The notes below the pieces were generated by a model that searched no databases, had not been told where the DNA came from, and worked only from the letters and a program-made list of their open reading frames with translations. Positions 1 through 7,600 of a stretch of 16,928 nucleotides of DNA are shown piece after piece. The stretch is taken from the NCBI GenBank assembly GCA_900541135.1, contig UQIG01000043.1, forward strand, positions 1-16,928, in the 5' to 3' direction. Source of the stretch: an uncultured Collinsella sp. Lineage in GTDB: Bacteria; Actinomycetota; Coriobacteriia; Coriobacteriales; Coriobacteriaceae. The stretch's first letter is position 1, and the number at the start of each line of letters is the position of its first letter. A program made the translations under genes and the position numbers.

Positions 1-24
1 ATGCGGCCCGCGCAGCGTCGAGCC

Positions 25-52
25 GTTACGCGGTTTGGTAAAACCGCGTAAC
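25..52 (-). terminator. Hairpin at the stop codon of the SIS gene, possible terminator
   Basis: A perfect 12-bp inverted repeat (GTTACGCGGTTT at 25-36 and its complement at 41-52) surrounds a 4-nt loop. It begins on the last base of the TAG stop of the SIS gene. No run of U follows on either strand, so it is not a standard intrinsic terminator. It may be a 3'-end stabilising hairpin or a weak terminator. Confidence 0.45.
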
Positions 53-1044
53 TAATACTCAAGCTTCCACATGTAGCGGCGCGTCATGTAGTCCTTGTGG
101 GTGACGGCGGAGAGCGCGCGCATATACACGTTGTTGAGGATCGGGGCGAAGATCAGGTGGTTGAAGTACTCGCTCACGCTGTCCTTGATGTCGTTGAGGC
201 CGAGCTCCTTGGCGTCGAGCTGATAGACGCGCTCGCCACCGTACTGGTTGACGAAGCGGATGCCGCGCTCGTCGTTGCAGCGGCTGCGGCCGACGCTGAT
301 GAGCTGGAACAGCGAGGTGCGCTTGTCCAGGATCTCGAAGGGGCCGTGGAAGAAGTCGCAGGTGTTGATGGTGCAGGAGTCGATCTGCAGCATCTCCTGC
401 ACGTTGCAGATGCTAAAGACGTAGGCAGCACCAAAGAGCGGGCCCTGGGCCATGACGTTAATGCAGGGCTTGTCGGCGTTCTGCTCGGCCCACTTGGCGG
501 CAAGCGGACGGGTGTACTCGACGGCCTTGCGATAGATGGGGTCAACCAAGTCGAAGGCGGCCATAGCGGTCTCGTACTCGGCATAGCCCTCGGTCTGCTG
601 CGTAAGCTCCATGGCGATCATGGTCACGACGGCAGAGTTGGTGCGGCCCATGCAGGACTCGTCGACGGCCAGGCTGTCGTACTGGATCTTGTAGTCGCAG
701 ACCTCGGTGAGGCCGGACTCGTCAACATAGATGGCGATGGTGCTGGCGCCGTGGTCCTTGGCGACCTGGGCGGCAACGATGGTCTCCTTGGTGCCGCGCA
801 TGGACACGACGACGGCCAGGGTGTTCTCGTTGACGTAGGCCGGGGTGGCGTGCACGAACTCGTTGCTGGTGTAGCTGGAGCTCACGACCTGCGTGGCCTC
901 GTGCTCCATAAAGTACTGGGCAGGATAGTTACCGCCGTTGGATCCGCCGGCGCCAATCCACACGACGCGCTTGATGCCGCCCTTGTCAGCCTTGTCAGCC
1001 AAAACCTGGGAAACGACATCCTTAACCTGTTCCTGAGTAGTCAT
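52..1044 (-). CDS. SIS-domain sugar isomerase/deglycase, FrlB-like
   Basis: This 330-residue protein has two sugar isomerase (SIS) halves. The first carries the phosphosugar-binding loop GAGGSNGG (31-38) and SMRGTKET (81-88). The second has FFHGPFEI (231-238), which matches the HGP(L/F)E signature of GlmS- and FrlB-type SIS proteins. The C-terminal end (RRYMWKLEY) resembles the end of E. coli FrlB, the fructoselysine-6-phosphate deglycase. The expected role is cytosolic cleavage or isomerisation of a 6-phosphorylated ketosamine or amino sugar; the exact substrate cannot be read from the sequence. The ATG at 1044 is preceded by an AAAGG ribosome site about 10 nt upstream. The gene is divergent from a GntR/UTRA regulator that probably controls it. 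Family assignment is confident, substrate is not; a glucosamine-6-phosphate deaminase-like SIS enzyme is the main alternative. Confidence 0.85.
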   Translation of the reverse strand: MTTQEQVKDVVSQVLADKADKGGIKRVVWIGAGGSNGGNYPAQYFMEHEATQVVSSSYTSNEFVHATPAYVNENTLAVVVSMRGTKETIVAAQVAKDHGASTIAIYVDESGLTEVCDYKIQYDSLAVDESCMGRTNSAVVTMIAMELTQQTEGYAEYETAMAAFDLVDPIYRKAVEYTRPLAAKWAEQNADKPCINVMAQGPLFGAAYVFSICNVQEMLQIDSCTINTCDFFHGPFEILDKRTSLFQLISVGRSRCNDERGIRFVNQYGGERVYQLDAKELGLNDIKDSVSEYFNHLIFAPILNNVYMRALSAVTHKDYMTRRYMWKLEY

Positions 1045-1083
1045 CGTGCATCAGCCTTTCTTCTCGTTTGATGCTCATCACAG

Positions 1084-1099
1084 GCATACAAGTTACATA
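1084..1099 (+). promoter_or_regulatory. Candidate GntR operator box 1
   Basis: GCATACAAGTTACATA matches box 3 (1223-1238) at 15 of 16 positions and lies 40 nt upstream of the SIS start. The ATACAAGT half-site is the kind of A/T-rich half-palindrome bound by UTRA-type GntR regulators. Binding is inferred, not shown. Confidence 0.5.
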
Positions 1100-1118
1100 C
1101 ATGTTTTGGTTATGTCGA

Positions 1119-1134
1119 CTAGTTGTATGCTATA
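1119..1134 (-). promoter_or_regulatory. Candidate GntR operator box 2 (inverted)
   Basis: On the minus strand this reads TATAGCATACAACTAG, an inverted copy of box 1 with one change in the ten-base core (GCATACAACT). Boxes 1 and 2 point toward each other across about 25 nt, close to the presumed SIS promoter, an arrangement suited to repression. Confidence 0.45.
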
Positions 1135-1141
1135 TTTGTCT

Positions 1142-1171
1142 TAGATATTTTGCTGATGCGGTTTTCGACAA
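1142..1171 (-). promoter_or_regulatory. Possible SIS gene promoter
   Basis: On the minus strand TTGTCG (1166-1171) is followed after 18 nt by TATCTA (1142-1147), a modest sigma70-like -35/-10 pair. Boxes 1 and 2 lie immediately downstream, where a bound repressor would block transcription. The match is weak. Confidence 0.3.
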
Positions 1172-1206
1172 CTGGCTACCAGCGGTTTTATTGTTGTGTT
1201 GAATAC

Positions 1207-1238
1207 ATGCTTGCTTAGATAAGCATACAAGTTAGATA
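1207..1238 (+). promoter_or_regulatory. Candidate GntR operator box 3 with overlapping dyad
   Basis: GCATACAAGTTAGATA at 1223-1238 is the near-identical repeat of box 1, only 12 nt before the GntR start codon. It overlaps a perfect dyad TGCTTA-GA-TAAGCA at 1212-1225, and a second inverted pair ATGCTT/AAGCAT at 1207-1212 and 1221-1226. The position suggests autoregulation. Confidence 0.45.
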
Positions 1239-1250
1239 TAGGCTGATCGC

Positions 1251-1973
1251 ATGAACGCTTCATCTAAAAAGAAACTGAGCCAATACGAGCGCTTGGCGGG
1301 TACGCTTCGCGACCGCATCGCCGCCGGCATCTACGCACGCGGAGACAAGCTGCCGTCCGAGATGGAGCTCATGGACGAATCGGGGCTGTCGCGCAGCACC
1401 GTGCGCCACGCCCTTAAGGTTCTCGTTGATGAGGGCCTGGTGCGCACCGAGCGCGGGCGTGGCGCCTTTGTGGCCGACACGCCCGCGCTCCACGAGAACA
1501 ACCTGGTGTTTTCGAGCTATACCAAGCAGGTCGAGGGCCAGGGCATGAAGCCCACCACGCGCACGGTGGACTCGGGCTTTACCAAGGCGGGCGGCAGCAT
1601 AGCTAAGTTCTTTGATGCCGCCGTGGGCAGCAAGCTCGTCAAACTTGTCCGTCTGCGTTATCTGGATGATGCGCCACTGTGCCTGGAGACCACCTATCTG
1701 CCGCCAAGCTTTGGGTCGCTCATCGATCGCGATATCAACGGTTCGCTCTACGCGACGCTGCGCCAAGAATTCCATCGCGCGCCAGCACAGGGACATAAGA
1801 CCTTTGAGGTGTGCTATGCCTCGCAAAACGAGGCGTTTTTGCTCAACGTCGAGCGCGGGCAGGCGCTGATCCTGATCACCGACTACGTCTACGACACCGA
1901 CGGCCGACCGCTCCATGTCTCTAAGCGCATCCAACGCACCGACCGCGCCAAATACACCGAGCCAATCGGCTAA
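1251..1973 (+). CDS. GntR-family transcriptional regulator with UTRA domain
   Basis: This is a 240-residue regulator of the HutC/UTRA branch of GntR proteins. Residues about 10-76 form the winged helix (YERLAGTLRDRI..., LPSEMELMDESGLSRSTVRHAL, GLVRTERGRGAFV). Residues about 95-235 match the UTRA ligand-binding fold, including LETTYLPPS and a C-terminal ITDYVYDTDGRPLHVSKRI strand pair. Length is normal for the family. The chosen ATG lies just before the helix-turn-helix; its ribosome site (AGG about 9 nt upstream) is weak. It is the only protein gene here on the plus strand and is divergent from the FrlB-like SIS gene, so it probably senses a phosphorylated sugar intermediate of that pathway and represses both genes through the shared boxes. 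The ligand is unknown. Confidence 0.9.
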   Translation: MNASSKKKLSQYERLAGTLRDRIAAGIYARGDKLPSEMELMDESGLSRSTVRHALKVLVDEGLVRTERGRGAFVADTPALHENNLVFSSYTKQVEGQGMKPTTRTVDSGFTKAGGSIAKFFDAAVGSKLVKLVRLRYLDDAPLCLETTYLPPSFGSLIDRDINGSLYATLRQEFHRAPAQGHKTFEVCYASQNEAFLLNVERGQALILITDYVYDTDGRPLHVSKRIQRTDRAKYTEPIG

Positions 1974-2048
1974 CCTGCCAAAATAAACCTGTCCCTAAAT
2001 GGTAGGTTTGGGGAGGTCGGGGAACCAGGTTGGTTTGGGTTGGTTGGG
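1972..2048. other. Convergent gene ends with G-rich repeats
   Basis: The GntR and GNAT genes converge with only 21 nt between their stops. AACCTGCC (1972-1979) can pair with GGTAGGTT (2001-2008), but no U run follows, so it is not a clear terminator. From 2001 to 2048 the plus strand is dense in GG pairs, including GGTTGGTTTGGGTTGG (2028-2043), a two-tier G-quadruplex pattern. Confidence 0.4.
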
Positions 2049-2585
2049 TGTGCGCTCGGCTAGGACCAGCTCCATCCAGCACATGTCGTACCAGCGGCCG
2101 AACTTTTGGGCACAGCGATCGAAGGTGCCCACCAGGCGATATCCCATATGAGCATGGAAATCCTGACTGTTGTGCGTCAGGTACTCGTCGTCCTTGTCGT
2201 GCGGCACGGCGATGAGGGCGCACATATTGGTGATGCCCATCGCGATCAGGCATTGTTTGAGCGCAGCGTGCAGCTTGCGACCCAGCCCGCCATGGCGCAC
2301 ATCGCGTGCCAGGTAGATCGACGTCTCGACCGACCAGTCGTATGCCTCGCGGCTGTTAAGCGGACTCACGTAGGCATAGCCTACCGGACGCCCGTCCAAC
2401 TCCATCACCAAATACGGATAGCGCTTGAGCGTACGCTCAATACGCCCGGCGAACTCCTCAACGCTCGGCACCTCGTATTCGCAGGTAATCGCCGTCTGGC
2501 GCACATACGGCTCATAGATGGCAAGCAACGCCGGCGCATCATCGGGCGTCGCCAGGCGAATCGTCGGCTCGGACATCTCGGTCAT
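1995..2585 (-). CDS. GNAT-family N-acetyltransferase, phosphinothricin-acetyltransferase-like
   Basis: This 196-residue protein belongs to the GCN5-related acetyltransferases, which move an acetyl group from acetyl-CoA to an amine. The opening (IRLATPDDAPALLAIYEPYV), a central VGYAYVSPL strand and the acetyl-CoA loop RHGGLGRKLH match the Pat/MddA branch (phosphinothricin or methionine-derivative acetyltransferases). HMGYRLVGTFDRCAQKFGRWYD is typical of the family's C-terminal part. The ATG at 2585 is chosen because GGAG lies 9 nt upstream; the ATG three codons later is too far from that site. The last ~20 residues, rich in Pro, Lys and Thr, extend past the usual family end and are encoded by G-rich repetitive sequence. 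The natural substrate is unknown. A terminator separates it from the threonine-aldolase-like gene upstream. Confidence 0.87.
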   Translation of the reverse strand: MTEMSEPTIRLATPDDAPALLAIYEPYVRQTAITCEYEVPSVEEFAGRIERTLKRYPYLVMELDGRPVGYAYVSPLNSREAYDWSVETSIYLARDVRHGGLGRKLHAALKQCLIAMGITNMCALIAVPHDKDDEYLTHNSQDFHAHMGYRLVGTFDRCAQKFGRWYDMCWMELVLAERTPNQPKPTWFPDLPKPTI

Positions 2586-2600
2586 ACAACCCTTCTCCCC

Positions 2601-2643
2601 AAAAGCAAAGGCCGCCCTGCGCCAAACCCAGCGCAAGGCGGCC
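2601..2643 (-). terminator. Intrinsic terminator after the threonine-aldolase-like gene
   Basis: On the minus strand a 13-bp stem (2631-2643 with 2610-2622, one G-U pair) around an 8-nt loop is followed by TTTGCTTTT. It lies 18 nt beyond the stop at 2662. Confidence 0.85.
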
Positions 2644-2661
2644 CCTCGTCATTACATCAGG

Positions 2662-3687
2662 CTACAGGACAGCCGCCAGCGCGTCGATGTCCTCCTGCGT
2701 CGTGGCCCAGCTGGTGCAAAAGCGCACCACCGTGTGGGTCTCATCGTACTTTTCCCAGTACTCGATCGAGGCATGCTCGCGAATGCGGGCCATATCCTCG
2801 TTGGGCAGAATCACGAACTGCTGATTCGTGGGCGTCTCCAAGAAGAACTGGTAGCCGCGCTCGTGCAGCACACGACGCAGCGCCTGAGCGGTCTCAATCG
2901 CCTGGCGACCAATCTCAAAATACAGGCCGTCGGTAAAGAGTGCCTCGAACTGCACACCCGTCAGGCGGCCCTTGGCGAGCAGTGCGCCATGCTGCTTAAT
3001 ACGCGGAATGGGATGCGCCGGAGCGTGCATGCCGCAGAACACCACAGCCTCGCCGCAGAGCGCGCCGCACTTGGTGCCGCCGATGTAGAACACGTCACAC
3101 AGCTGCGCCAGCTCGGGCAGGGTAATGTCGCACTCATCGGCCGCCAGCGCATAGGCCAGGCGAGCACCGTCCACAAACAGCGGAATCTCGCGCTTCTGGC
3201 ACACCGCGTGAATCGCTGCGAGCTCAGCCTTGGAGTACAGCGTGCCGTACTCAGTCGATAGGCTCACGTACACGGCGCCCGGGCACACCGTGTGCTCGTA
3301 GCTCTCGTTTTCGTAGAACACCTGGATATAGTTCTCGAGGTCCTCAGCGTGCATCTTGCCCTCGTAGCCGGGGATGGTGAGCACCTTGTGGCCGCCAAAC
3401 TCGATGGCGCCCGCCTCGTGACAGGCGACATGGCCAGTCTCGGCGGCAACGACGCCCTCGTAGGGCGCAAGCAGCATGTCGATCACCGTCGCGTTGGCCT
3501 GCGTGCCGCCCACCAGAAAAAACACGTCGGCATCGGGGGCCTGGCAGGCCTCGCGAATAAGTTGCTTGGCGCGCTCGGTATGCGCATCGGTACCGTAGCC
3601 GGGCTGCGGCTCCATATTGGTGTCGACGAGCGCCTGCAGCACTGCCGGATGTGCGCCGTGGGAATAGTCGTTGTTAAACGCGAGCAT
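2662..3687 (-). CDS. Threonine-aldolase / beta-eliminating-lyase family PLP enzyme
   Basis: This 341-residue enzyme matches the low-specificity L-threonine aldolase family (fold type I, pyridoxal phosphate). Visible signs are the N-terminal FNNDYSHGAHP, the phosphate-binding FLVGGTQAN (57-65), the ring-stacking histidine in ETGHVACHE (His86), the aspartate in FVDGARL (Asp173) and the PLP lysine in YIGGTKCG (Lys206). Such enzymes cleave threonine or allo-threonine to glycine and acetaldehyde in the cytosol. Length is normal. The ATG at 3687 has GAGG about 6 nt upstream and gives the expected N-terminus; in-frame sequence further upstream lacks a good site. It is 45 nt downstream of the PAP2 gene and could share its transcript. 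The related tryptophanase-like branch is the main alternative for substrate. Confidence 0.87.
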   Translation of the reverse strand: MLAFNNDYSHGAHPAVLQALVDTNMEPQPGYGTDAHTERAKQLIREACQAPDADVFFLVGGTQANATVIDMLLAPYEGVVAAETGHVACHEAGAIEFGGHKVLTIPGYEGKMHAEDLENYIQVFYENESYEHTVCPGAVYVSLSTEYGTLYSKAELAAIHAVCQKREIPLFVDGARLAYALAADECDITLPELAQLCDVFYIGGTKCGALCGEAVVFCGMHAPAHPIPRIKQHGALLAKGRLTGVQFEALFTDGLYFEIGRQAIETAQALRRVLHERGYQFFLETPTNQQFVILPNEDMARIREHASIEYWEKYDETHTVVRFCTSWATTQEDIDALAAVL

Positions 3688-3732
3688 GGCAATCCTCTCT
3701 AGCCGGGCACGGGCCCGATGATTCAAACGGGG

Positions 3733-4596
3733 CTATTGTACGCCGTTGGGATAGGCAATGCGCGCGGCAAGGCACTCAAGCGCCAGCACCAGGGCAAAGC
3801 CGCAGCTCACGTCGCTCAAAAAATGCGCTCCGATCACGATGCGGCCAAAGGCGACGAGCGCCGCAACCACAACCGCCGCCCAAAAGACCACGCGACGGCG
3901 CGACGGTTTTTCCTTAAAGGCCGCCGCGGGAAGCCCGGCGAGCATAAGGCCGATCGCCGCGTGCGCCGTGTGTCCGCTCGCAAACGACTTGAAGCCGTCC
4001 TTAATCACGCCGGCGGCAATAAAGGCCCACTTGTCGGGGTTGCCGATCACCCACCACGGCTGAAAATCGAGTCCCGGCGTCACCTCGATCACGCGCATGC
4101 GCGGGCGCGACCACAGCGGCTTAACAATGACGTTGAGGATAATGGCCTGAGCGACCCACACGGCAAGTACCATCAACGCCCAGCGCGTGAGCTCGTCAGG
4201 CTCGGTCGCGCGCGTGAGGCGATAGACGATAAGGTTGGCAGCGATGACCAGCACAAACGTCAGCACCAGCTGAACGGCAATGAGCTTGCCGCCAACCTTC
4301 AGGGACGAGACGATCTCGTAGCCGGCCAGGCCAACGTTGACGAGGATGCCGAGCACGGCGAGCCATTTGCTCCCCCCGGAGTCGGGACGCACCGCGCGCA
4401 CGAGCATAACGCCTGCGATGCTCGCCGTCAGCTCGAACGGCAGCTCGCCGGCAGCCTCGATAAAGCGGCCGTACATGCTGGACGAGTTGAACAGCATGCT
4501 CGAGATTTGGTAATCGAAAAAGGTGCCCACGCCCAGACAAAGACACAGGACAACCGCGATCATGGCGACATCTTTCTTATAGATGTATCCGAACAT
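3733..4596 (-). CDS. PAP2-superfamily membrane phosphatase
   Basis: A 287-residue integral membrane protein with at least six hydrophobic spans. It carries all three PAP2 signature motifs: K159 with RPR at 164-166, SGH at 207-209, and R252...GAHF...D262. These form the acid phosphatase site of the phosphatidate/undecaprenyl-pyrophosphate phosphatase family, with His209 and His258 as the expected proton donor and nucleophile. Likely roles are recycling of lipid carrier pyrophosphate or phosphatidate dephosphorylation at the membrane; the substrate is not resolved. The ATG at 4596 has AAAGGA 5 nt upstream. The gene starts 56 nt after the mfd stop with no terminator between, so it may be read from the mfd transcript. 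Confidence 0.88.
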   Translation of the reverse strand: MFGYIYKKDVAMIAVVLCLCLGVGTFFDYQISSMLFNSSSMYGRFIEAAGELPFELTASIAGVMLVRAVRPDSGGSKWLAVLGILVNVGLAGYEIVSSLKVGGKLIAVQLVLTFVLVIAANLIVYRLTRATEPDELTRWALMVLAVWVAQAIILNVIVKPLWSRPRMRVIEVTPGLDFQPWWVIGNPDKWAFIAAGVIKDGFKSFASGHTAHAAIGLMLAGLPAAAFKEKPSRRRVVFWAAVVVAALVAFGRIVIGAHFLSDVSCGFALVLALECLAARIAYPNGVQ

Positions 4597-4652
4597 GCTT
4601 TCCTTTCGATGGAACCAGAGTGCCCAAATGGGGTGATTGCAGCGTCGACCCG

Positions 4653-7600
4653 TTAGTCGTCGTCGCTGGCACCCAGCTGCTGCAGCAGCATGAGCGCCGC
4701 CGCCACGGGACCGGTGCCGTCGTTGGCGTCGAGGCCACGACCCAGGCCGCTGCCCGCACCGGCGCCCGCCTTGTAGGGCACCGACAGCTTGCGGCTCTTG
4801 GGGAAGTTCACCGCGCCATAGCGGGTCTTAAGCTCAAATGCCACCTTCTTGGGCACGTCGACGCCCAAAAACGTGATGCGACCGCCGCTGAGCGTGACGT
4901 TCTCGAGCCCCAAGCGCTCGCCGCGAATGCGGATTCGCGCGCGATTGAACAGGTTGAGCCCCGCCAACGGCAGCTCGCCGTGTGCAGCCTCGGTCTCCTC
5001 CTGTACCTCGTCGATGCTCTCTAGGTCCTCGGCCGCCGCAAGCTTGCGGTACACGAGTACGCGCTGGTCCACCGCCGGCAGGTATTCCTCGGACAAGAAG
5101 TAGTCGGCCGGCAGGTTAATGCCCACGCTCGCCGCCTCCACGCCGGCATCGTCATCGCCGCGCGCCTCGGCCACGGCCTGGCCCAGCATCTGCGTAAACA
5201 GGTCAAAGCCCACGCTCGACAGGTTACCGTGCTGCTCGGCGCCCATGAGCGAGCCGGCACCACGAATCTCCAGGTCGCGCATGGCGATACGCATGCCGCT
5301 GCCCAGGTCCTGAAACTCGGAAAGGGCAGTCAGGCGCGCCGTAGCCTCCTCGGTGAGCGGCAGCTCGCCCGGGAACATAAAGTACGCATAGGCCTGCGTG
5401 GCCGAGCGGCCCACACGACCCTTGAGCTGGTAGAGCTGCGCCAGGCCCAGGCGCTGCGAGTCCTCGATGATGAGCGTGTTGGCGGTCGCGTTGTCGATGC
5501 CGCTCTCCACGATGGTCGTGGCGATGAGCACGTCGATCTTTTTGGTCGCGAACTCGATCATCACGTCCTCGACCTCGCGCGGGCTCATCTTGCCGTGCGC
5601 CACGCCCACGCGCGCCTCAGGCGCGGCCTCGTGCACGCGCGCCACGGCATCGTCGATAGTTTTGACGCGGTTGGACACGTAGTATACCTGGCCGCCGCGA
5701 CCAACCTCCAGGCGAATCGCCGCGCTCACCACGTCGGGGTCGTACTCCCCCACGTGCACGATTACGGGACGACGCCCCGTCGGCGGCGTGGTGATTAGGC
5801 TCATATCGCGCACGCCGCTCGTGGCCATCTGCATGGTACGCGGGATAGGCGTTGCCGAAAGCGTTAGCACGTCAATCTGCTCGCGCAGATTCTTGAGCTG
5901 CTCCTTGTGCTGCACGCCAAAGCGCTGCTCCTCGTCGATGATCACCAGGCCCAAGTTTTTGGGGTTCACATCGGCCGAAAGCAGACGGTGCGTGCCGATG
6001 AGCACATCGACCGTGCCCTCGGCAAACGCCTTGAGCGCGCGCTTTTGCTGCGCCGGCGTGCGGAAGCGACTGAGCACCTCGACCTCAAGGCCAAACGGGG
6101 CAAAGCGCTCAAAGAACGTCTCGTAGTGCTGCTGGGCCAGAATGGTCGTAGGGCAGAGCACCATGACCTGGCGGCCGGAATCCACGCACTTAAACGCCGC
6201 GCGCAGGGCGACCTCGGTCTTGCCAAAGCCCACGTCGCCGCAGAGTAGGCGGTCCATGGGCTTGGGTGCTTCCATGTCGGCCTTAATGTCGGCGATGGCC
6301 TCCAGCTGATCGCGCGTCTCCTCGTAGGGGAAGCTCTCCTCCATCTCGATTTGCTCGGGCGTATCGGGCGGACAGGCAATGCCCGTGATCGACGAGCGGC
6401 GTGTATACAGGTCGACCAAGTCAAACGCCAGCTTTTTGGCGTTCTTGCGCGCCTTATTGGTGGCGCGCGTCCAGTCTGCGGTGTTGAGCCTGGTCAGGCG
6501 CGGCTTGTCGCCGTCGGGACCAACATAGCGTGTGATGCGGTCGACCTGCTCCAACGGCACGTAGAGCTTGTCGCCGTCGGCATATTCCAGCAAAAAGTAG
6601 TCGCGTTCCTTGCCGCCCACTTCCTGGCGCGCGATCTCGCTAAAGAGCGCGATGCCATGGGTGGCATGCACCACGTAGTCGCCCGGCTTAAACGGGAACG
6701 TGATTTGCGTAATGTCCACCTTGCGGCGGCTGCGCGCGCGGTTGGCGTCCATGCGGACGTTGAGGTCGGCGATTGAGAACACGGCCAGGTTGGCATCGGG
6801 CACCACCACGCCCTGCGGCAGGGCGGCATCGACAAAGGTCACGCGCCCGCGCGAGATGGTGGGCACGGCGGCACCGGCGGCAGCCTGGGCGGCACCCGCC
6901 TCGAGCGAGCGGGCGTTGAGCGCGTCGGCGCGGCGCTCGCGAATTGCAGCATGAGCATCCTGACGGGCAGCACGATCGGCAGAATCCGCCGCTGCCACGC
7001 GTACGCGCTCGCCGATGACGCCGACGTTTTCGGGCGCTGCCGTCAGCGACTCCTCAAAAGTAATGCCCTCATCGCCAAAGGCGAGCTCCATCGACTCGCG
7101 CGCGCCGCGATCGGGAATGGCGAACACGCAGGCGTAGCGCTTACCCACGACTTCCTGAACGCGCGTCATAAAACGGTTGTCCGAGCCTGCGATAGCAGGC
7201 TGCTCAATCTTGAGCTCGGCCGTCACCGCACCGCCGGCACGGATGAGGCTTACGTAGTTCAAGCGCTGCTGGGCACCAAAATCGAGCTGTTGAGCGCGCA
7301 CGTACAAGCCGTCTAGACGGTCAATCCCCGCCTCGCCGGCACGGGCCTCGATATCCTCGTAGGCGCGCAGGCAATCGTCGAACAGCGAGCGCGGCTCGGA
7401 CAAAACCACGAGCGCCTTGCCGCTCACGTGCGCCAGCGGGCTTACGGTCTGGCCGTACATCACCGGCAAAAAGCGGTCGAGCTCGGGTGTAACAATGCGT
7501 GCATCCACCATCTCGAGCAGCGCCGCCAGCTTGCTGTCGTCCTGGCTTGCGCGGTAGAGCGCCACGTGCATGTTGTGAACGGCATCGTCGGTAAGCGCCA

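Noticed and set aside
97..1071. Long plus-strand reading frame opposite the SIS gene
   Set aside because: It is a GC-driven shadow with repetitive Val/Leu/Gly/Asp composition and no family motif; the opposite strand encodes a clear SIS protein.
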